Assembly: GCA_013397075.1 (NCBI GenBank)
Contig: VWZS01002574.1
Coordinates: 1,922,001 to 1,986,000, forward strand
DNA: 64,000 nt
From: Rhabdornis inornatus
Taxonomy: Eukaryota; Chordata; Aves; Passeriformes; Rhabdornithidae
Direction: 5' to 3'
Shown here: positions 13,068 to 25,600 of the stretch, one piece after another
How positions within the stretch are numbered: position 1 is the first letter of the stretch
Layout of the letters: every line of letters starts with the position of its first letter
Position numbers and translations under genes: made by a program
Notes under the pieces: generated by a model
The model's input: the letters and a program-made list of their open reading frames with translations, nothing else
Databases searched by the model: none
Told to the model about the DNA's origin: nothing

Positions 13068-15019
13068 GTGTTTGTTATTTAGGTTATAATTTATTTTAAC
13101 AATAACTTCTTTAAACTCTTAATGTAATAAAATCCACCTTCATAATATCTATACTACCACTAAAAATCCAACTACATCTTCCAAAACCCGAGGTGATCAC
13201 ACGATTGAGGAAGAAATCCTGACATCCAATATGTTAAAGATATGTTTGGAAACTGTAATTAATGTAAGACAGAAAGCAAAAAAGAAAGTTCTGAAATCTC
13301 TCCCAGCAATCACACACTTCACAGTGTAGTACAAATGCAGTTCCAAGGGCTATTTTTAGCCTGGCACACACGGGTATATTGTTACCCAGCCTGCTGCTAG
13401 AAGTAATTTTAAATATCTTTCTGATCAAAGAAGATGCTATATTCAAGAACAGGCACAGAAGTCATCCTTATCTTGCATTCTCCATGAGAACATTTGACCT
13501 TCCTGATTTGGGTTCATTTGACAAGAATTTGCTGGCTACTGGAAGATCTGCATCTCATGTAGAATGATTATAATAAAAGTTGGTATCACAAACCCTACAC
13601 AGAGCAGCATTCTCTTTACCTACCAAAAGGTGACATTTTCCAAGCTGTTACCTAGAGAGCAAAGGACAAATGGAAAAGATCAGTCATATAAAAGCAGCAT
13701 TATCATAACATCCCATGGCAATTTCAGGGTCCTTTGAAGGCCAGATGCTTCTGCTCCATATCTAAATTTCCTATAATAAGAGACTCAATGGAAACACAAA
13801 TGTCTCAAAGTAAAAAAATGCTGGCTAACCTGCAATTTCAAGTAATTTTCTGTTTAGAATTGGTCAATGTTTTCCAGTGTGAGAGTGGAACGTTTTCCCT
13901 GCTGTGCCAAGGAGAGACAACAAAATATTGAGAGTGAAGTTGTACAAAATGCTGTGGACAGATTGGAACTGTTGGACTGGCTCTGCTGGGTGGGAGCTGC
14001 AGCTGAGGCTGAATTCCCTCAAAGGGCAGGAATTGTCTGGCAGGATCCCATCTCATCCCTGACAGCTGCTTCACAGCAAATACAAGGCACCCTAGGACTG
14101 ATAATCCAAAACCAACCTGGACACAGAAAAAGCTTTTTGGTGGTTTCTTCCCACATCAAAGCAGGCAACTTCCAATGCTTTTTAAAAATGTTTGGTTCTG
14201 CTGCAACATATTGAGTGTATCAGTGCTCAGACTCTTCTGAGCCCTCCAAAGTTTGCAAATCAAGGTTTAGAGTGAAACCCAAGAAAAGCCAGTCCCTCAC
14301 AAGATCTGAGTGTGGTTTGGGCTCAGCAATGAGCAGCCTCTGGGTACACCCCCAGCAAGCTGACATATTCCAAACTCTGTGAGCTCCATTTCCTTGCACA
14401 GATGGCAACCTTGCATGGAAGGTCCACAGTGAACTCTAAAACTGTCATTTCAACCAAACCCTCATGTTGGCCCTGCCTATCTTAGGCCAAAATCATGCCA
14501 GACTATCTGCAGGAGCTGGGGAAAGAGACTGGCTTTAGGAGAGTGCAAACTGACTTCATTGGAACTACTGCCAAGCCAGGCTGATGGAAATAAGAGGAAA
14601 ATCACTGTCCTCCAGCCTGAATTCCCAAAGGAAGCAGAGCCTTTACACAGCCCTTGTTCCCAGTTGCTCAGCCAAAAGAGAAAAAAAACAAATAAGGAAG
14701 GCAGGGGACAACATCCACAGAGTCTGACCAATGCATAGATCTACCTGGCTTTGCTCTGCTAAATCATCTCAAAATATAGGCCGGTTTCTTGGTTGTTGTT
14801 CTTTATATTTTTTTTTTGGGGGGGGGGAAACAAAGGAAAAAGAAAAAATCGATTCTTCTATGATTTACGGTGGGGTTAAGGCAAACGTGAAGCCCATGTT
14901 AAGGCTGTTCATCTCATGATAAGGCAGCAAAAAGGTCAACAAATTACTCTCTCCCTAATGGTTCATTTGAACCAATGAAAACAGGATATTTTATCCTCCC
15001 GGGTCAGGCCTTCTTAGAA

Positions 15020-15135
15020 ATCCTACGTCCCCTTCCCTCCTTCCCTCCTCAACCTCCCCCTCTACCCCCTCCCTCTCTCCCACTCCCAGCCCCTTTCTTT
15101 TTACTCCCTATCTCTGATCCTCCAAGGTGACCTTT
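15020..15135 (+). repeat. Polypyrimidine tract
   Basis: Over 100 bases are almost wholly C and T, including CCCTCCTTCCCTCCTCAACC and several CCTCCC blocks. It immediately precedes a small CpG-rich segment. Confidence 0.8.
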
Positions 15136-15144
15136 CTCCCACTC

Positions 15145-15420
15145 CTAATGCCAGATTTTCTGGCTGAGCGCTGCTGCTGCCCTGGCCGGGGGTGCCTGGG
15201 CTGCAGGGCCGGATTTGGGGATGCAGCCCAGCCTCGGGACCGGCTGTGCCGCGGTGATGCTGCTGTGCCGAGCGGGGAAAGGATCCCGAGCCGGAGAGAT
15301 GGAGCGGGGAGAGCCCTGCGGGTCCTGCCCCGCCTGGGAGAGGTTTATTTGGAGCCTCATCGTTTGTGACCTCGCAGGGGATGATCCAGGGCTCTCCTGC
15401 TTTAGCCAGAGCTGGAGCAG
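15145..15420. promoter_or_regulatory. Small CpG-rich segment
   Basis: GC-rich DNA with many CpG sites (GGCCGG, CCGCGG, GAGCGGGG) between a pyrimidine tract and an AT-rich block. No gene was recognised on either strand. It may be a minor CpG island or an enhancer flank. Confidence 0.45.
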
Positions 15421-15840
15421 CGAGCGCTAACTGCTGCCTATTAGGAATAGCTATCACATCTAATTGTTATCCTTGCTGCTGATTGAGGGGGGAAGTGGAG
15501 GGATGGGAAGTTCAGCCGGGTGACATGATGCAGTTTTAATGAGTCTCTCTTTTTCTTTCCCTTTTCTTCTTCCATTTTTTTTCTCCCCCCCTCCGGCCTG
15601 GCTGTTTTAATATGGAAATATAGTAAATTTTAACAAAATCAGGCTGGCACGCAGAGCACAGACCGAAGGCAAACCTCCAGGAGGCTTTCAGCAGCGGCTG
15701 GGCAGCAATAGCAATACAGAGGCAATTAGTTCCTTAAGTTCTTTAGCGCAGGGCCTTTGGAAGGGGGTGGACACTAGATTAAGCCCTGCTTCATTTGGCT
15801 ATTTATTCAACTGTCAGAAGGCTGAAAGGGTTAAATGGCG
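15421..15840. promoter_or_regulatory. Candidate conserved non-coding element
   Basis: An AT-rich block with many homeodomain-type motifs (CTAATTG, CAATTAG, TTTAATGAG, ATTAAGC), a long stretch TTTTAATATGGAAATATAG and GGCTATTTATTC. It is set between CpG-rich segments. This composition is typical of developmental enhancers; conservation cannot be tested here. Confidence 0.3.
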
Positions 15841-16304
15841 TGTTGGAGCAGAAATCCTCGCCAGAGCCCGCTCCCGAGTGACCGTCCCCGGCACACAGCG
15901 CTGGCTCCACCGCTGCCGCAGCCTGGCCTCACGCATTAAACAGTTCAAAATGCACTTTTCCCCCCTCTCCCAGCAGATGCAGAGCTGCAAGGTGGGGCGG
16001 CAGCACAACCTGACTCAGCAAAGGCTCCTGGTGTCAGCGCAGCCCCATCGTGCTGGAATTCACCCCAGCAGAGGCGAGCGGAGCCCGGGGCTGCTCCCAA
16101 AGCCAAACACACGCTCTGCAGAATCAGCCCCGCTTGAGAAAAGAGGATTTCTGAGCTGGGGTGCATTTCTGACACCGGGAGAGGCTGGTGCACAGCGACG
16201 GACTCTCTGTCTCTAAATAATGGAGAGATTAAGCTCCACCTTGGGATCTGGTTTGTATTTGTTCCTTGCCTTGCTTCCCGGTCCCCGCAGCCGTGCGTGT
16301 GTCC

Positions 16305-16360
16305 GAGCCCTGCATCCCAGGGCTGCCCTGCACATCCCAGGGCTGCCCTGCACATCCCAG
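16305..16360 (+). repeat. 20-bp tandem repeat, 2.8 copies
   Basis: The unit GGCTGCCCTGCACATCCCAG occurs exactly at 16321-16340 and 16341-16360. It is preceded by a partial copy ending CCCTGCATCCCAG. Confidence 0.9.
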
Positions 16361-17146
16361 CTCCTATTTCCCACATTTCATCAGAACTAGATTTAAAAAG
16401 TTAACTCTCCCAGTGTAGTTGTTTTGCTTCGTATGCCTCGACGCGCATGCTGGGCATCAATTGTGTCTGTACAGGGAAGGTTTTAATTACAGAATCACGT
16501 TTGTGGTGCATGACCAGTTCATCCCCAATATGGGTCACTAATTTGGATTCTCTCTTGGCTGGAGGATCCCGTAGTGCTGCTCGCTGTGACGTCTGGCAGC
16601 TCATACCCAACCTCAGAGCTCTTGCTCTTTCTCTCTGTGTTGTTTGAGATACAAATTTGAGAGATTCTGTTTTCACAATCTAAGGAATGCGTGTGTTTGG
16701 TTGGTTGTTGTTCCAGGGGTTTTTTTTTCCTTGAAGAATTAAAAATGTAACAAATTTGAAATGTATTTAGAGACAGGGCTCACATACAATCACACACTCA
16801 GAGGAGGGATGCCAGTGCGTATGGAGTATGATAGCTCAAAACACAGAGAGAGCATGTAATGCAATTTTGTTGTAGCATATCACTGAATTTTGTTGATATA
16901 ATAACCTGAAATAAAGTATTAAGACAGATTGACATGCCTGGGAAGCACAGCTGAGGATTCAAATATTTAAATCTAACATGTTCTAGCTTGTTCCTACTGA
17001 AATCGATGGAAGTTCTTCACAGCTGATTGCAGTGGGGAAAAATGGATCCAGCTTATGCAGAATAATGGCAGGAAGGGGAGCGGGTAAGTTCAGCTGAGTT
17101 TTCAAATGTTGATTTCTCAGCTCAAATCAGCTCTCCATTTGGTTGG

Positions 17147-17197
17147 NNNNNNNNNNNNNNNNNNNNNNNNNNNNNNNNNNNNNNNNNNNNNNNNNNN
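17147..17197. other. Assembly gap (51 N)
   Basis: A run of undetermined bases, flanked by TTTGGTTGG on the left and TTTTGGGGGATTTTTTG on the right. Its true length is unknown. Confidence 1.
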
Positions 17198-20100
17198 TTT
17201 TGGGGGATTTTTTGTTAGAGGAAAAAAAGGAAGCTATTTTCTTTGACATTCATAAATAAAATAGAAATCATTCCAATGCAAGGAAAGAGAAAGGGAAGAG
17301 AGTGAAAAACCTGTTTAATCTGCATCTTCCTTTCATGCCTTTCACTTCCTTTGCCACTCTTCTGTTGCCACGTTATCTACCCAAAGGATGAGACCATATC
17401 CTGCTGGAACCTGGAGATTCTCTAAGTCTGCTCACAACAGACACAAACACTTCAAACCACATTTTTGAGCTCCAGATCTGAAAACACAAATATTGCAAAA
17501 AATATCGTAGCCTCACACTCAATTTATGGGTGGTCACATTCTCATTCCAGTCACCTTTCTCTGTTCCAAGACCATTCTGAGCGGGCAGTGTCTCTTTTAG
17601 TTGCCCGATAACATAACTTTGACTTTTTTTTCCCAGGATTCTGCAGCTTCACATTAGCAATTTGTGTCTGGGCGTTCAACCTGCAAACTGACTTAAAAAG
17701 ATTTTAGCAGCAAGGCACTGGTTTATATTTCCATCGATACAACAGGGATGCCCCAGTTAATCACAGGAGAAGGAAGCTCCAACTCAATCCCCAAAAGCTG
17801 AACTCTTTCAAAAAAGACTAAACCTATTTCAAATTATTTCTACAGAGGGTATTTCCCATCACCCCTCCCCAGGATTATCTCCTTTGATTGACTTTAAACA
17901 TCAGGAAAGTTCTGGGAAATAGAAAACTTCTGTAATAAGACTCACACAAACACATTTAAGGCTAATTTATAGCAAATTCAAATTCCCAGACTAAAAACTT
18001 TCCACTTCAAAATGCTTTCTCAGATTAAAAGCCGAGTTTTCAAAAATAAAGTTGTAGCAGCTACAAAAGCAGACTGGAGAATTTTTTGCTAGAAATAAGA
18101 AGGAAACACCTCCATTCCTTCAAACAAAACTAAATCAAATGGATCAATGAATGGCCAAGAAAATCGACAGGAAGGGTCTTAACATTTCCAATAGGAGCTT
18201 TGAAGGGAAAGAAAATGGCAATTTCCAAACCTTCCAAAACAACCCAAAGAAATCCTTTCTGTGGTAGAAGTCTGGAAACAGGAAAAATGCATGTCCCAAA
18301 ATACTGCAACACCACTCGGGGGGGGCAAGAGAAAACCCTTCCACTATTTCTCATCTCCTGACTGAAAACCCAAACCCTAAATAATTTCAGGTTTTATCTA
18401 CGATGCTCCTCTGGTTTGTTTTGTTCAGGTGGGGGGGTGGGTTTGGTTTTGCGTTGTTTTTTGTTTCAACTGCGCTTGACAAAAACCACGAACCTTTCAG
18501 CTGCTGCATCCTTCCCGCACTGCTCGCAGCATTCCCGGGAAGGTTCATCTTTTGTGGGAAAGAAACAAAGAGTTGGGGGAGGCAGACGGGAGCAGCAGCC
18601 CAGCCCTGCTGCCCCATCCCGCAGCCAGGGGAAGACACAAGCCCCTTGCAGGGACCTTGCTCAGGACATTCCCTTTGCATCTTCCCGGCAAAGGAAAATG
18701 CCATTCCCTGCTCCGGACGGCTCCTTCGGGCTCGATTTTACATTCAAATCATCCTCCCGGAGCAGGGGCTGGGTGCTCACCCCACGCCACCAGCCAAAGT
18801 GTAACTGTGTGTTCCTCAGCTGGGGGAAAACACTGGGAATACAAATTGGAGCCTGCATCGTTTCCTGGCGTTATTTCACTGTAAATTTAAATGGCCTTGG
18901 CATTGTGAAGCTCTCTCATTTATTTTAAAAGCAGGAAAGATTTATTCTACCCAGAAGTCGTTCAGAGTGGGATGGAGAACAAGCAGGACTTGGGTTTTGC
19001 TGAAGTCAGGGTTGCCTCTGGGCTGAATTGCAGAGGGGTTTTATTTGGGGTACTTTTATTTCTCTTCCAAAACACTCTCCCATTTTTCCTGTATTTCCTA
19101 CATATCATCTTCTGACATAACTCCTGGTAATCTGATGTGCCATTTAGCCTTTGAAACCCAACTGGGTTTTAAGTAGCAGCTTTCAAAGCCATTCCTGTAT
19201 TTCTTGTACATGCTAAACATAAAAGTCCCTTCACAGGAATTCAGGTTATTTTGGCAAACATGAGGTCAGTCTCCTGGTCACAAACAAAGTATTGCCATTG
19301 AGGACTGTTCTGAGATACAAATAAATACTTAGCATTAACCTGCTCCCTTTCAGAGATGGAAGAACAGGCTGGGGAAGGCAAAATGACCCAAAGACAAAGA
19401 ACAGACCTGCAGGGAAGCTGAGCTCACTGCTCATGCTCCTGGCTGGCAGCCCCATCCCTGTACCACTACTCAAGCTCTACATCTTTGCAGGGTATGCAAC
19501 TGGCATATGGAATTTTCAAAAGCAATTTTGTAAAGATGGGCTTCTATTTCTGTGCATGCCATAGCTTTTAATCCTGAGGCAGAAACAACCAATGCCTGAG
19601 TTTTGCATGTATGCATATGCATTACCTGGAAAAGGCAGACGAATGTCAGTTTTGGGTTTCTACCAAAATCTTCCCTTAGCTGAGTTTTTCTCAGAAACTA
19701 GAGAACAGACAGAAGCAGAGCCCTTAAAATATGTTTTCAGGATTTAAAATGCAAACTGCAGCCTTCTTCCCTTCCCCACTTGTACCTGGGGTGACATTCA
19801 GCACTCTGGGGACCCACAGATTGTCCCCGGGATGCAGCGTAAAGTGGCCACGGTGGACATCACCCCACAGAGATGAATGCTGAATTTGGGCACGAGCTCT
19901 CTGTTAGATAAAAAACATGTGCAGAGAGAGGCTGGAGAGGAATAAAAGCAGGGATGAGAGATATTCTGGACTGACCTGCTGTTATTTGAATACACAGACT
20001 CAGCTGTGCAGACAGGCCAGGGCTGGATATTAACACAGAGGAGATTTCAAGCTCTGCCTTCAGGGTTGGAGCTGGACTCTCTTTTGTCATATATTCATAT

Positions 20101-23100
20101 CTCCCTTGTGTATAACCCATTAGCTGAGGCTGTGCCCAGGCTGTCAGGGGCAGGAATAGAGCCACACACGTGTTGGATCAGGAGAGTGCAGCATCTCTGG
20201 TTTTCATGGATACTCAGCAGCCAGCCAGGGATCCCCATTGTTGGATTCAGTTGTACATCATAGAGAAATTCCAGTACGACAAGCATCTTAATCACTCCTT
20301 TACTGCCCACTCCAACAGGAATTGGCCCTAAAATCTGGGAGAGCTGTAAACAGCCCTTCTTCTATGAACTAAGATGGATGTTTGTTCATATCTGTTCTTT
20401 TAGATGTTTATTGCCCTAACTGGCTTTTCATTAACTCAAGAGCTCTGCCATTAATTTTAATATTCACAGTATTTATGACCTTGTAGCTATATCATCTGAT
20501 TGTCTCCATATACACATTCTGGGTCATCAACAGTTTGTTTCATTTTCCCAACACTGGCGTTTTAAAGGTCATGAAAAATATTCAAAGCTTGATCTTTTCT
20601 GGGCACAGACACCTCACTGAAATTTGGGGTGCATATTCAGCAGTAGAAATTAGATTTGTTGAAATCATGTGCCAAAAAATAATGTTTTCCCTTCTTAAAA
20701 AAATTTTAGAATTTCATGGTCCACTTCCATAGGGCTATGTCCAGTTTAAACTTTGGCGTCTGGATAAACCTTGTTCTTCAAACACAGAGGGGAGAAAGAA
20801 AGTAAAAGGGAGAAAATACTCACATTTTTGTGAGTGAGCACCTTTTCCCTGTTATTATTTACTGACTCCAATGAATCACTTACTTTTTAACCTTTCAAAG
20901 GTTTCTATCACCAAGACAGAAAAAGATATTTAAAGTATGGATAACCATCACTTTTCCATTTGTGGCCTGTCTAGAAGCTTCCAATCTTTGGATCAAACAC
21001 CCCAGAGATATCGGTGTGGCCCAGGTGTCACCTTCCATCCTCGGCTCACAGGAGCTGGTTAAGCTCTGCACATTTCATTGGTATCTGCCTTCACTGATGT
21101 GAGGTTTTTAATCTTGTCCTTGGGCTGGCCCTAACTATGATCTGAGCTAAGTGGCAGCAAGGTGAAAGGAAGTGATTAATATTGTTTTCAGTGGTGACTG
21201 CATCGAGCCTCTCACTCGGAGGGTCTGTGAGCGATGGCCATGGTCAACTCTGCACCGTGCAGGATTCGGCTCTGCTGGTACACAATCAGCCTGAATTATC
21301 ACACATGCAAGAGAACAACAGAGTCTGAGGGGAAGGAACAGTCCAAGAATTAAATCAGGCCATAAAATAATGAATTTTCTGCTGGAATAGAGCTGTCATG
21401 TCATGGGAAAGGAGCAAACTGAAGAGGCTGAAAATTTGACTCCTCTCCCTTCATCAGCAGGGCGGTGGGGATGCAGGGACAGAGAGCTCTGGCTATCCCA
21501 GCTAAACCTAACACAGACCTTCAGGCATGGAAAACACCCTTCAGACCTTCCACATCTTCGGCTTTCTTCTCACTATCTTCAGCCTCTCTCCTTGATTTGA
21601 GAGGGAGAAAAATCCACTTGGCATTTGCAAATGGCTGTGATTCAATGCAGTGAAGGGTCTCTACCGCCGCCAGCCTCGCTGAGCCTTGGGAACTCCTTGT
21701 GCCATAATGAAATCACATCTGCTGCCGAGTGGGGAGTCAGTGAAGGATGGATGAGTGGGGAGATGCTTTCTCAGGCAGGCTGGGCTCTACTACTTCCCGA
21801 GTTTAACATCCATGTGCTGCACCATCTGGGGTGTGTGTTGGCCCAGGCATCTGCCCCAGTTACAGCGACTTTTGGGCAGGTGAGGGGGTGGAGCAGAGTG
21901 GCACAGGGACCTTTTTGCAGTGGATCAGCTGCTGGGGAGTGAAGGTCCTGATCCTTTTGGGCACTGCCTCACAAAACCCAGTGTCACAAATGGATGCCCT
22001 GATTCCAAGGAGAGGCTGCAGCGGGCTTGGGAAAGCCCAGAGAAGTGGATGGAAAGGCAAACAATGAATCTCATCACAGATTCATGGTAACAAGTGCCTA
22101 CAGAAGTAGCACTCTTAACAAATTTCTCCAAGCTCTTAAAGCATCTTAAGAGGAGATCACTCTGTCACTTGCTTTATGGGTCTGTGGAGGATCCTACTGG
22201 GTAAGAAATGCACATATTTAAGTTTATGGGAAGATAAACCTAACGTTTAGTGGCCGGCTCTGTTCATATTTAGCTCTGTGCATTCTGGGGTATATTCTTG
22301 CCATATGGGGCATTCTGGCTGACCAAACAAGAATGGGTTCTGTAATTATTTAATTGCTATAGCAGGATGATACCTGTTATTAGTATTATAAATAATAAAC
22401 AATATGTCTTCAACTATAAACGCCAGAGAGCAAGTCAGACAAATGCGTGGGGGGAAAAAACAGCAATGTGAAAAATACATCTCTCCAGTAAAGATGAAAC
22501 AGTAGCACTGTAGGAGTCAGGGAAGTGGAAATACTGGGAAAATAACAGTGTGGTCCCTGCCTTGTGCTGAATCTGCACAAACACAAACGATATGAAATAG
22601 TTTCTGTCCTGAGGACTCAAAATTCATGGCTTAGGCTGAGTGAGAAAATGCCTTTATGGTCTCTTTCTCTCTCTCTTTTGTGTCTCACTGAGGAAAGACC
22701 TCCAGGGGTAGAAAGAGCCAAGCCAGTGGATTTTATCATCTCCAGCTGGATTTTCACCTCCATGCCCACTGAGAGCAGCTGGCTCACAGAAAGGGTTTGC
22801 AGAGGGACAGAGGGCAGGGACTGCCAGCAAGAAGTGCAGGAGCAGAGACCAATGCAAGGGAAAGAGAGCAAGAAAAGAAAGAGGCAGGACAAGGTGTCTG
22901 CTCATCTTTTTTCGAGGGACAATGGAAATGCTTTAGGGGGACGGGGCAGGAGAAGCCAAGCAGGGTAAGAGGCAGAGCTGGAAGTGATAAAGAAAGAATT
23001 CACTGCCAGAGAGGGTGACGTTCAACTAATCTTTCCTTGCTGGCAGTGAGCTGAGCCTGGACCTGACATCTCCACAGGCAGGTCCTGCATGGGCTCCCTG

Positions 23101-24157
23101 CCACAGCCACCTCCCCAGCTCTTCCTTCCTCTCATGTCTGTGCAGAGCAAGAGAAGGGACAACATTTACTCTGCTTTTTTTATGCGAAAAACAGTGACTT
23201 GGATAGAAACTACTCAATATCTCTTAACCCCTCACCCCATCACCTCTTCTAGAAAAACACTTGCTTTTTTACTTTTTACTTCCTCCATCGCCCATCAAAC
23301 GAGAAGCAGAATTTCCCTCAGTGCTGGAGAGCCTGGTGTGGATTCCCATTCCTCTGCCCCCTCACCCTGCCCCTTCCAGCTCTGGAGACACCAGCCCACA
23401 TCTCCAGCAGCAAAGCCAAGGAAAGTACTTTAACCCTGAGGATTTTCCCTGAGTACCCTGGGAGAAGCTGGGAATTTTGGCAATAAGGCGGTAAAGAAGA
23501 GGAGATGATAATAAGAAAAATAAGAATACCCGAGCACAGAACTTCACATGAATGAACTGCTCCAAGGTCACCTGGTAAATGGCATGGAGACAGGTGGGAC
23601 AGATTTCCTCCCTGCTCCCTGTCCTCTAATGAAAGATGCACTTTAATGTGCTGATTTCATTTGCACCAACTTCTTTTAAGTGCAAAGCAAATGCAGAAAC
23701 TCCAGAGATTTGCTCCACTGCTAAAAAAAATCTTTAGTAAATAATTAGCTCAATCATGCATTTATGTATGTGAGTTTTGTGGTGTTTACAGATTAATAAT
23801 AGTAACAGACTTTGTGTGGTAGGGTCGGGGCAGTGGGTTTACACCTCATCCTCGATTTCATCAAAATTGTCCAGCAAAATATGGACTTTTTTATTCTATG
23901 GTGTTGGTGATGACACAAGGAGAAAGAAGAAATAAATCCCACTGGGACAGTGTGGACAGGAGTGCCTGTTTGCTCTGGAAAGAATTGGAAGAAGAAAAGA
24001 AGTGGATTGCTGCGGTACATTAATTGTACAAGAACTGCAAAATGGCTGAAAACAGAGGGATGATATTTATAAAGCTGTCTAGTTTTGAAAAGATCAAAGG
24101 CAGAGGTAGAGAAATAATCCATTGGACGTGTCTAATTGCAAAGTGTATATTGGTATA

Positions 24158-24161
<4 letters not shown>

Positions 24162-24202
<41 letters not shown>
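24162..24202 (+). repeat. A41 homopolymer
   Basis: Forty-one consecutive A residues, followed by TTAAAAAAATCC. It marks an abrupt change from AT-rich DNA on the left to a CpG-rich block on the right. No retroelement body was recognised upstream. Confidence 1.
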
Positions 24203-24204
<2 letters not shown>

Positions 24205-24224
24205 AAAAAAATCCTGTCTGTTTC

Positions 24225-25145
24225 CTTTGGCTCCTGCCGGTGCCCGGGGCTCGGTCCGCTCGGCTGGGCCGGCGCTCAGCGGCAGCCGAGGCTGCAGCGC
24301 TGCCTGCACCGCCCTGCCCGCGGTGACAGCGCGGGGTCCGCGGGAAGGACAAACCCCAGAGAGCCCGGAGCGGGTCACCGGGCCACTGGCTGTGACACCC
24401 AGGCTGCCGCTCTGGGGACGCACCAGCCAGATCTCTCAGGGCTCGATTTAGGGAAAAAACCAAACGCCCTTTGATGGGTGGTGGGGAGAGGCCGGGTCCC
24501 CTCGAAAGCCAAGTGCTCGATGGCTGCGTGGGCTCTGCAGTTTGTCCATCCCAAACCGCAGCCGATCTCCCAAAGCCACCCGCTGCTGTCCCCATCCCCG
24601 GGAACCAGGACGGGGCCACTGGCTGGAGGAGAGCTCCCAGGCTCAGGGAAGGGACAGCGACAGGCAGGGACAGGCAGGGCAGGTGAAGGTTGGGACAGCC
24701 AGGGCAGCGTCAACAAGGCAGGAACAGGCAGGACAAGGACACAAACAGGCAGGACGGAGACAGCAGAGCAAGGAGAGGGCAAGGCAGGGAGAGTAGAGAC
24801 AGCACGGGGGAGGCTGAGGGGGGAAATTGTGTCTCCGTCCCTGCATTTTGGGCCAAGGACCGAGGCCGGCTGCGGGAGCGGAGAGACAGAGACCACCGTG
24901 TGCCCGCAGGGAAGGATGCCCGCAGCCCCCGGGCACCGCGGGGACAGGAGAGCACCCTGTGCCCACCCAACGATGCTGTTCCCCAGCTGCCAAGGGGAGA
25001 AAGCCGCTCCCCAGAGCCGGGAGCGGGGGGTGAGGCCGCCGGTGCCCCCGAGGGTCCCCCGAGGGTCCCCCCAGGGTCCCCCCAGGGTCCCCCCGGCCCC
25101 GGGGCTCCCGCGGCCGCCGCCCCCTCACCCCGGCGCGGAGCTGAG
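24225..25145. promoter_or_regulatory. CpG-rich block with orphan open frames
   Basis: High GC and many CpG sites over 0.9 kb. It contains AGGACAGGCAGG-type purine repeats near 24650-24800 and a minisatellite at its right end. A 258-codon plus-strand frame (24478-25254) has a Gly/Pro/Arg-biased translation with no recognisable domain and is not called. The block is a candidate CpG island for an unseen transcript. Confidence 0.5.
25045..25097 (+). repeat. GC-rich minisatellite
   Basis: Four to five copies of a 12-13-bp unit of the form CCCCCGAGGGTC or CCCCCCAGGGTC. Confidence 0.85.
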
Positions 25146-25179
25146 GCAGAGACTCAAAAGAGCAATTTCACAATCGCCT

Positions 25180-25600
25180 ATTAAAATGAGGCTGGGCGGA
25201 ATTGCATTTCCCCGTCCCTTTAATCCAATAAGTCAGAACTTCTTAACTGATTAATTACAAAATTAATGAGTAAAATGGCAGCCTTTGGGTGAGGCGGGAT
25301 GGTGGGGGATTTTATTTTTTTTAATGTTGTGCTGTTTAAAAAGACTGATGGAAATAAAGTTACCTCAAAGCATCAGGGTGCTTTGATGCCTATAATAGCA
25401 ATTTAGTTATTACATTAATAGTTTTCCTCTTTATTTTTAACAAGGCATTGTTAAATATGGTCTTGTTTTGTCTGAAGGAGGAACACTGGAGTTTGCATTT
25501 CCCATTATACGAATTCTCCCCATGCAAAGAATTATTTTGCATTATTTCTCTGCCTTAGACCTCGGCATTAATGTGAGATTATCAGCGCATTTCACGGGGG
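25180..25600. promoter_or_regulatory. Candidate enhancer, homeodomain/POU/SOX motif-rich
   Basis: Within 400 bases: CTGATTAATTAC, AAATTAATGAG, TTACATTAATAG, GCATTGTTAAATATG, ATGCAAAG, ATTTTGCATTA and GGCATTAATG. POU (ATGCAAA/TTTGCAT), SOX (ATTGTT) and TAAT motifs are densely packed just after the CpG-rich block. Confidence 0.35.

Larger units (their letters stand above)
1..15019. other. Intergenic DNA, no recognisable gene
   Basis: AT-leaning sequence with short homopolymers (A-rich near 8320-8360 and 10780-10830; T-rich near 11070-11125; T10G10 near 14810-14828). Open frames up to about 209 codons (minus strand 8583-9212) show no recognisable domain, no plausible exon structure and low-complexity bias, and were not called. 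Individually notable motifs are listed separately. Confidence 0.6.
15841..24161. other. Intergenic DNA, no recognisable gene
   Basis: Mixed-composition sequence with a CpG-richer patch at 15850-16330, the assembly gap, a G/T-rich patch near 18420-18450 and AT-rich stretches near 20340-20950 and 22230-22420 that carry many TAAT-type motifs. Open frames are short and unrecognised. Confidence 0.6.

Noticed and set aside
24478..25254. 258-codon open frame as a gene
   Set aside because: It lies in stop-poor CpG-rich DNA overlapping a minisatellite and open frames in other phases. The translation is compositionally biased, with no domain.
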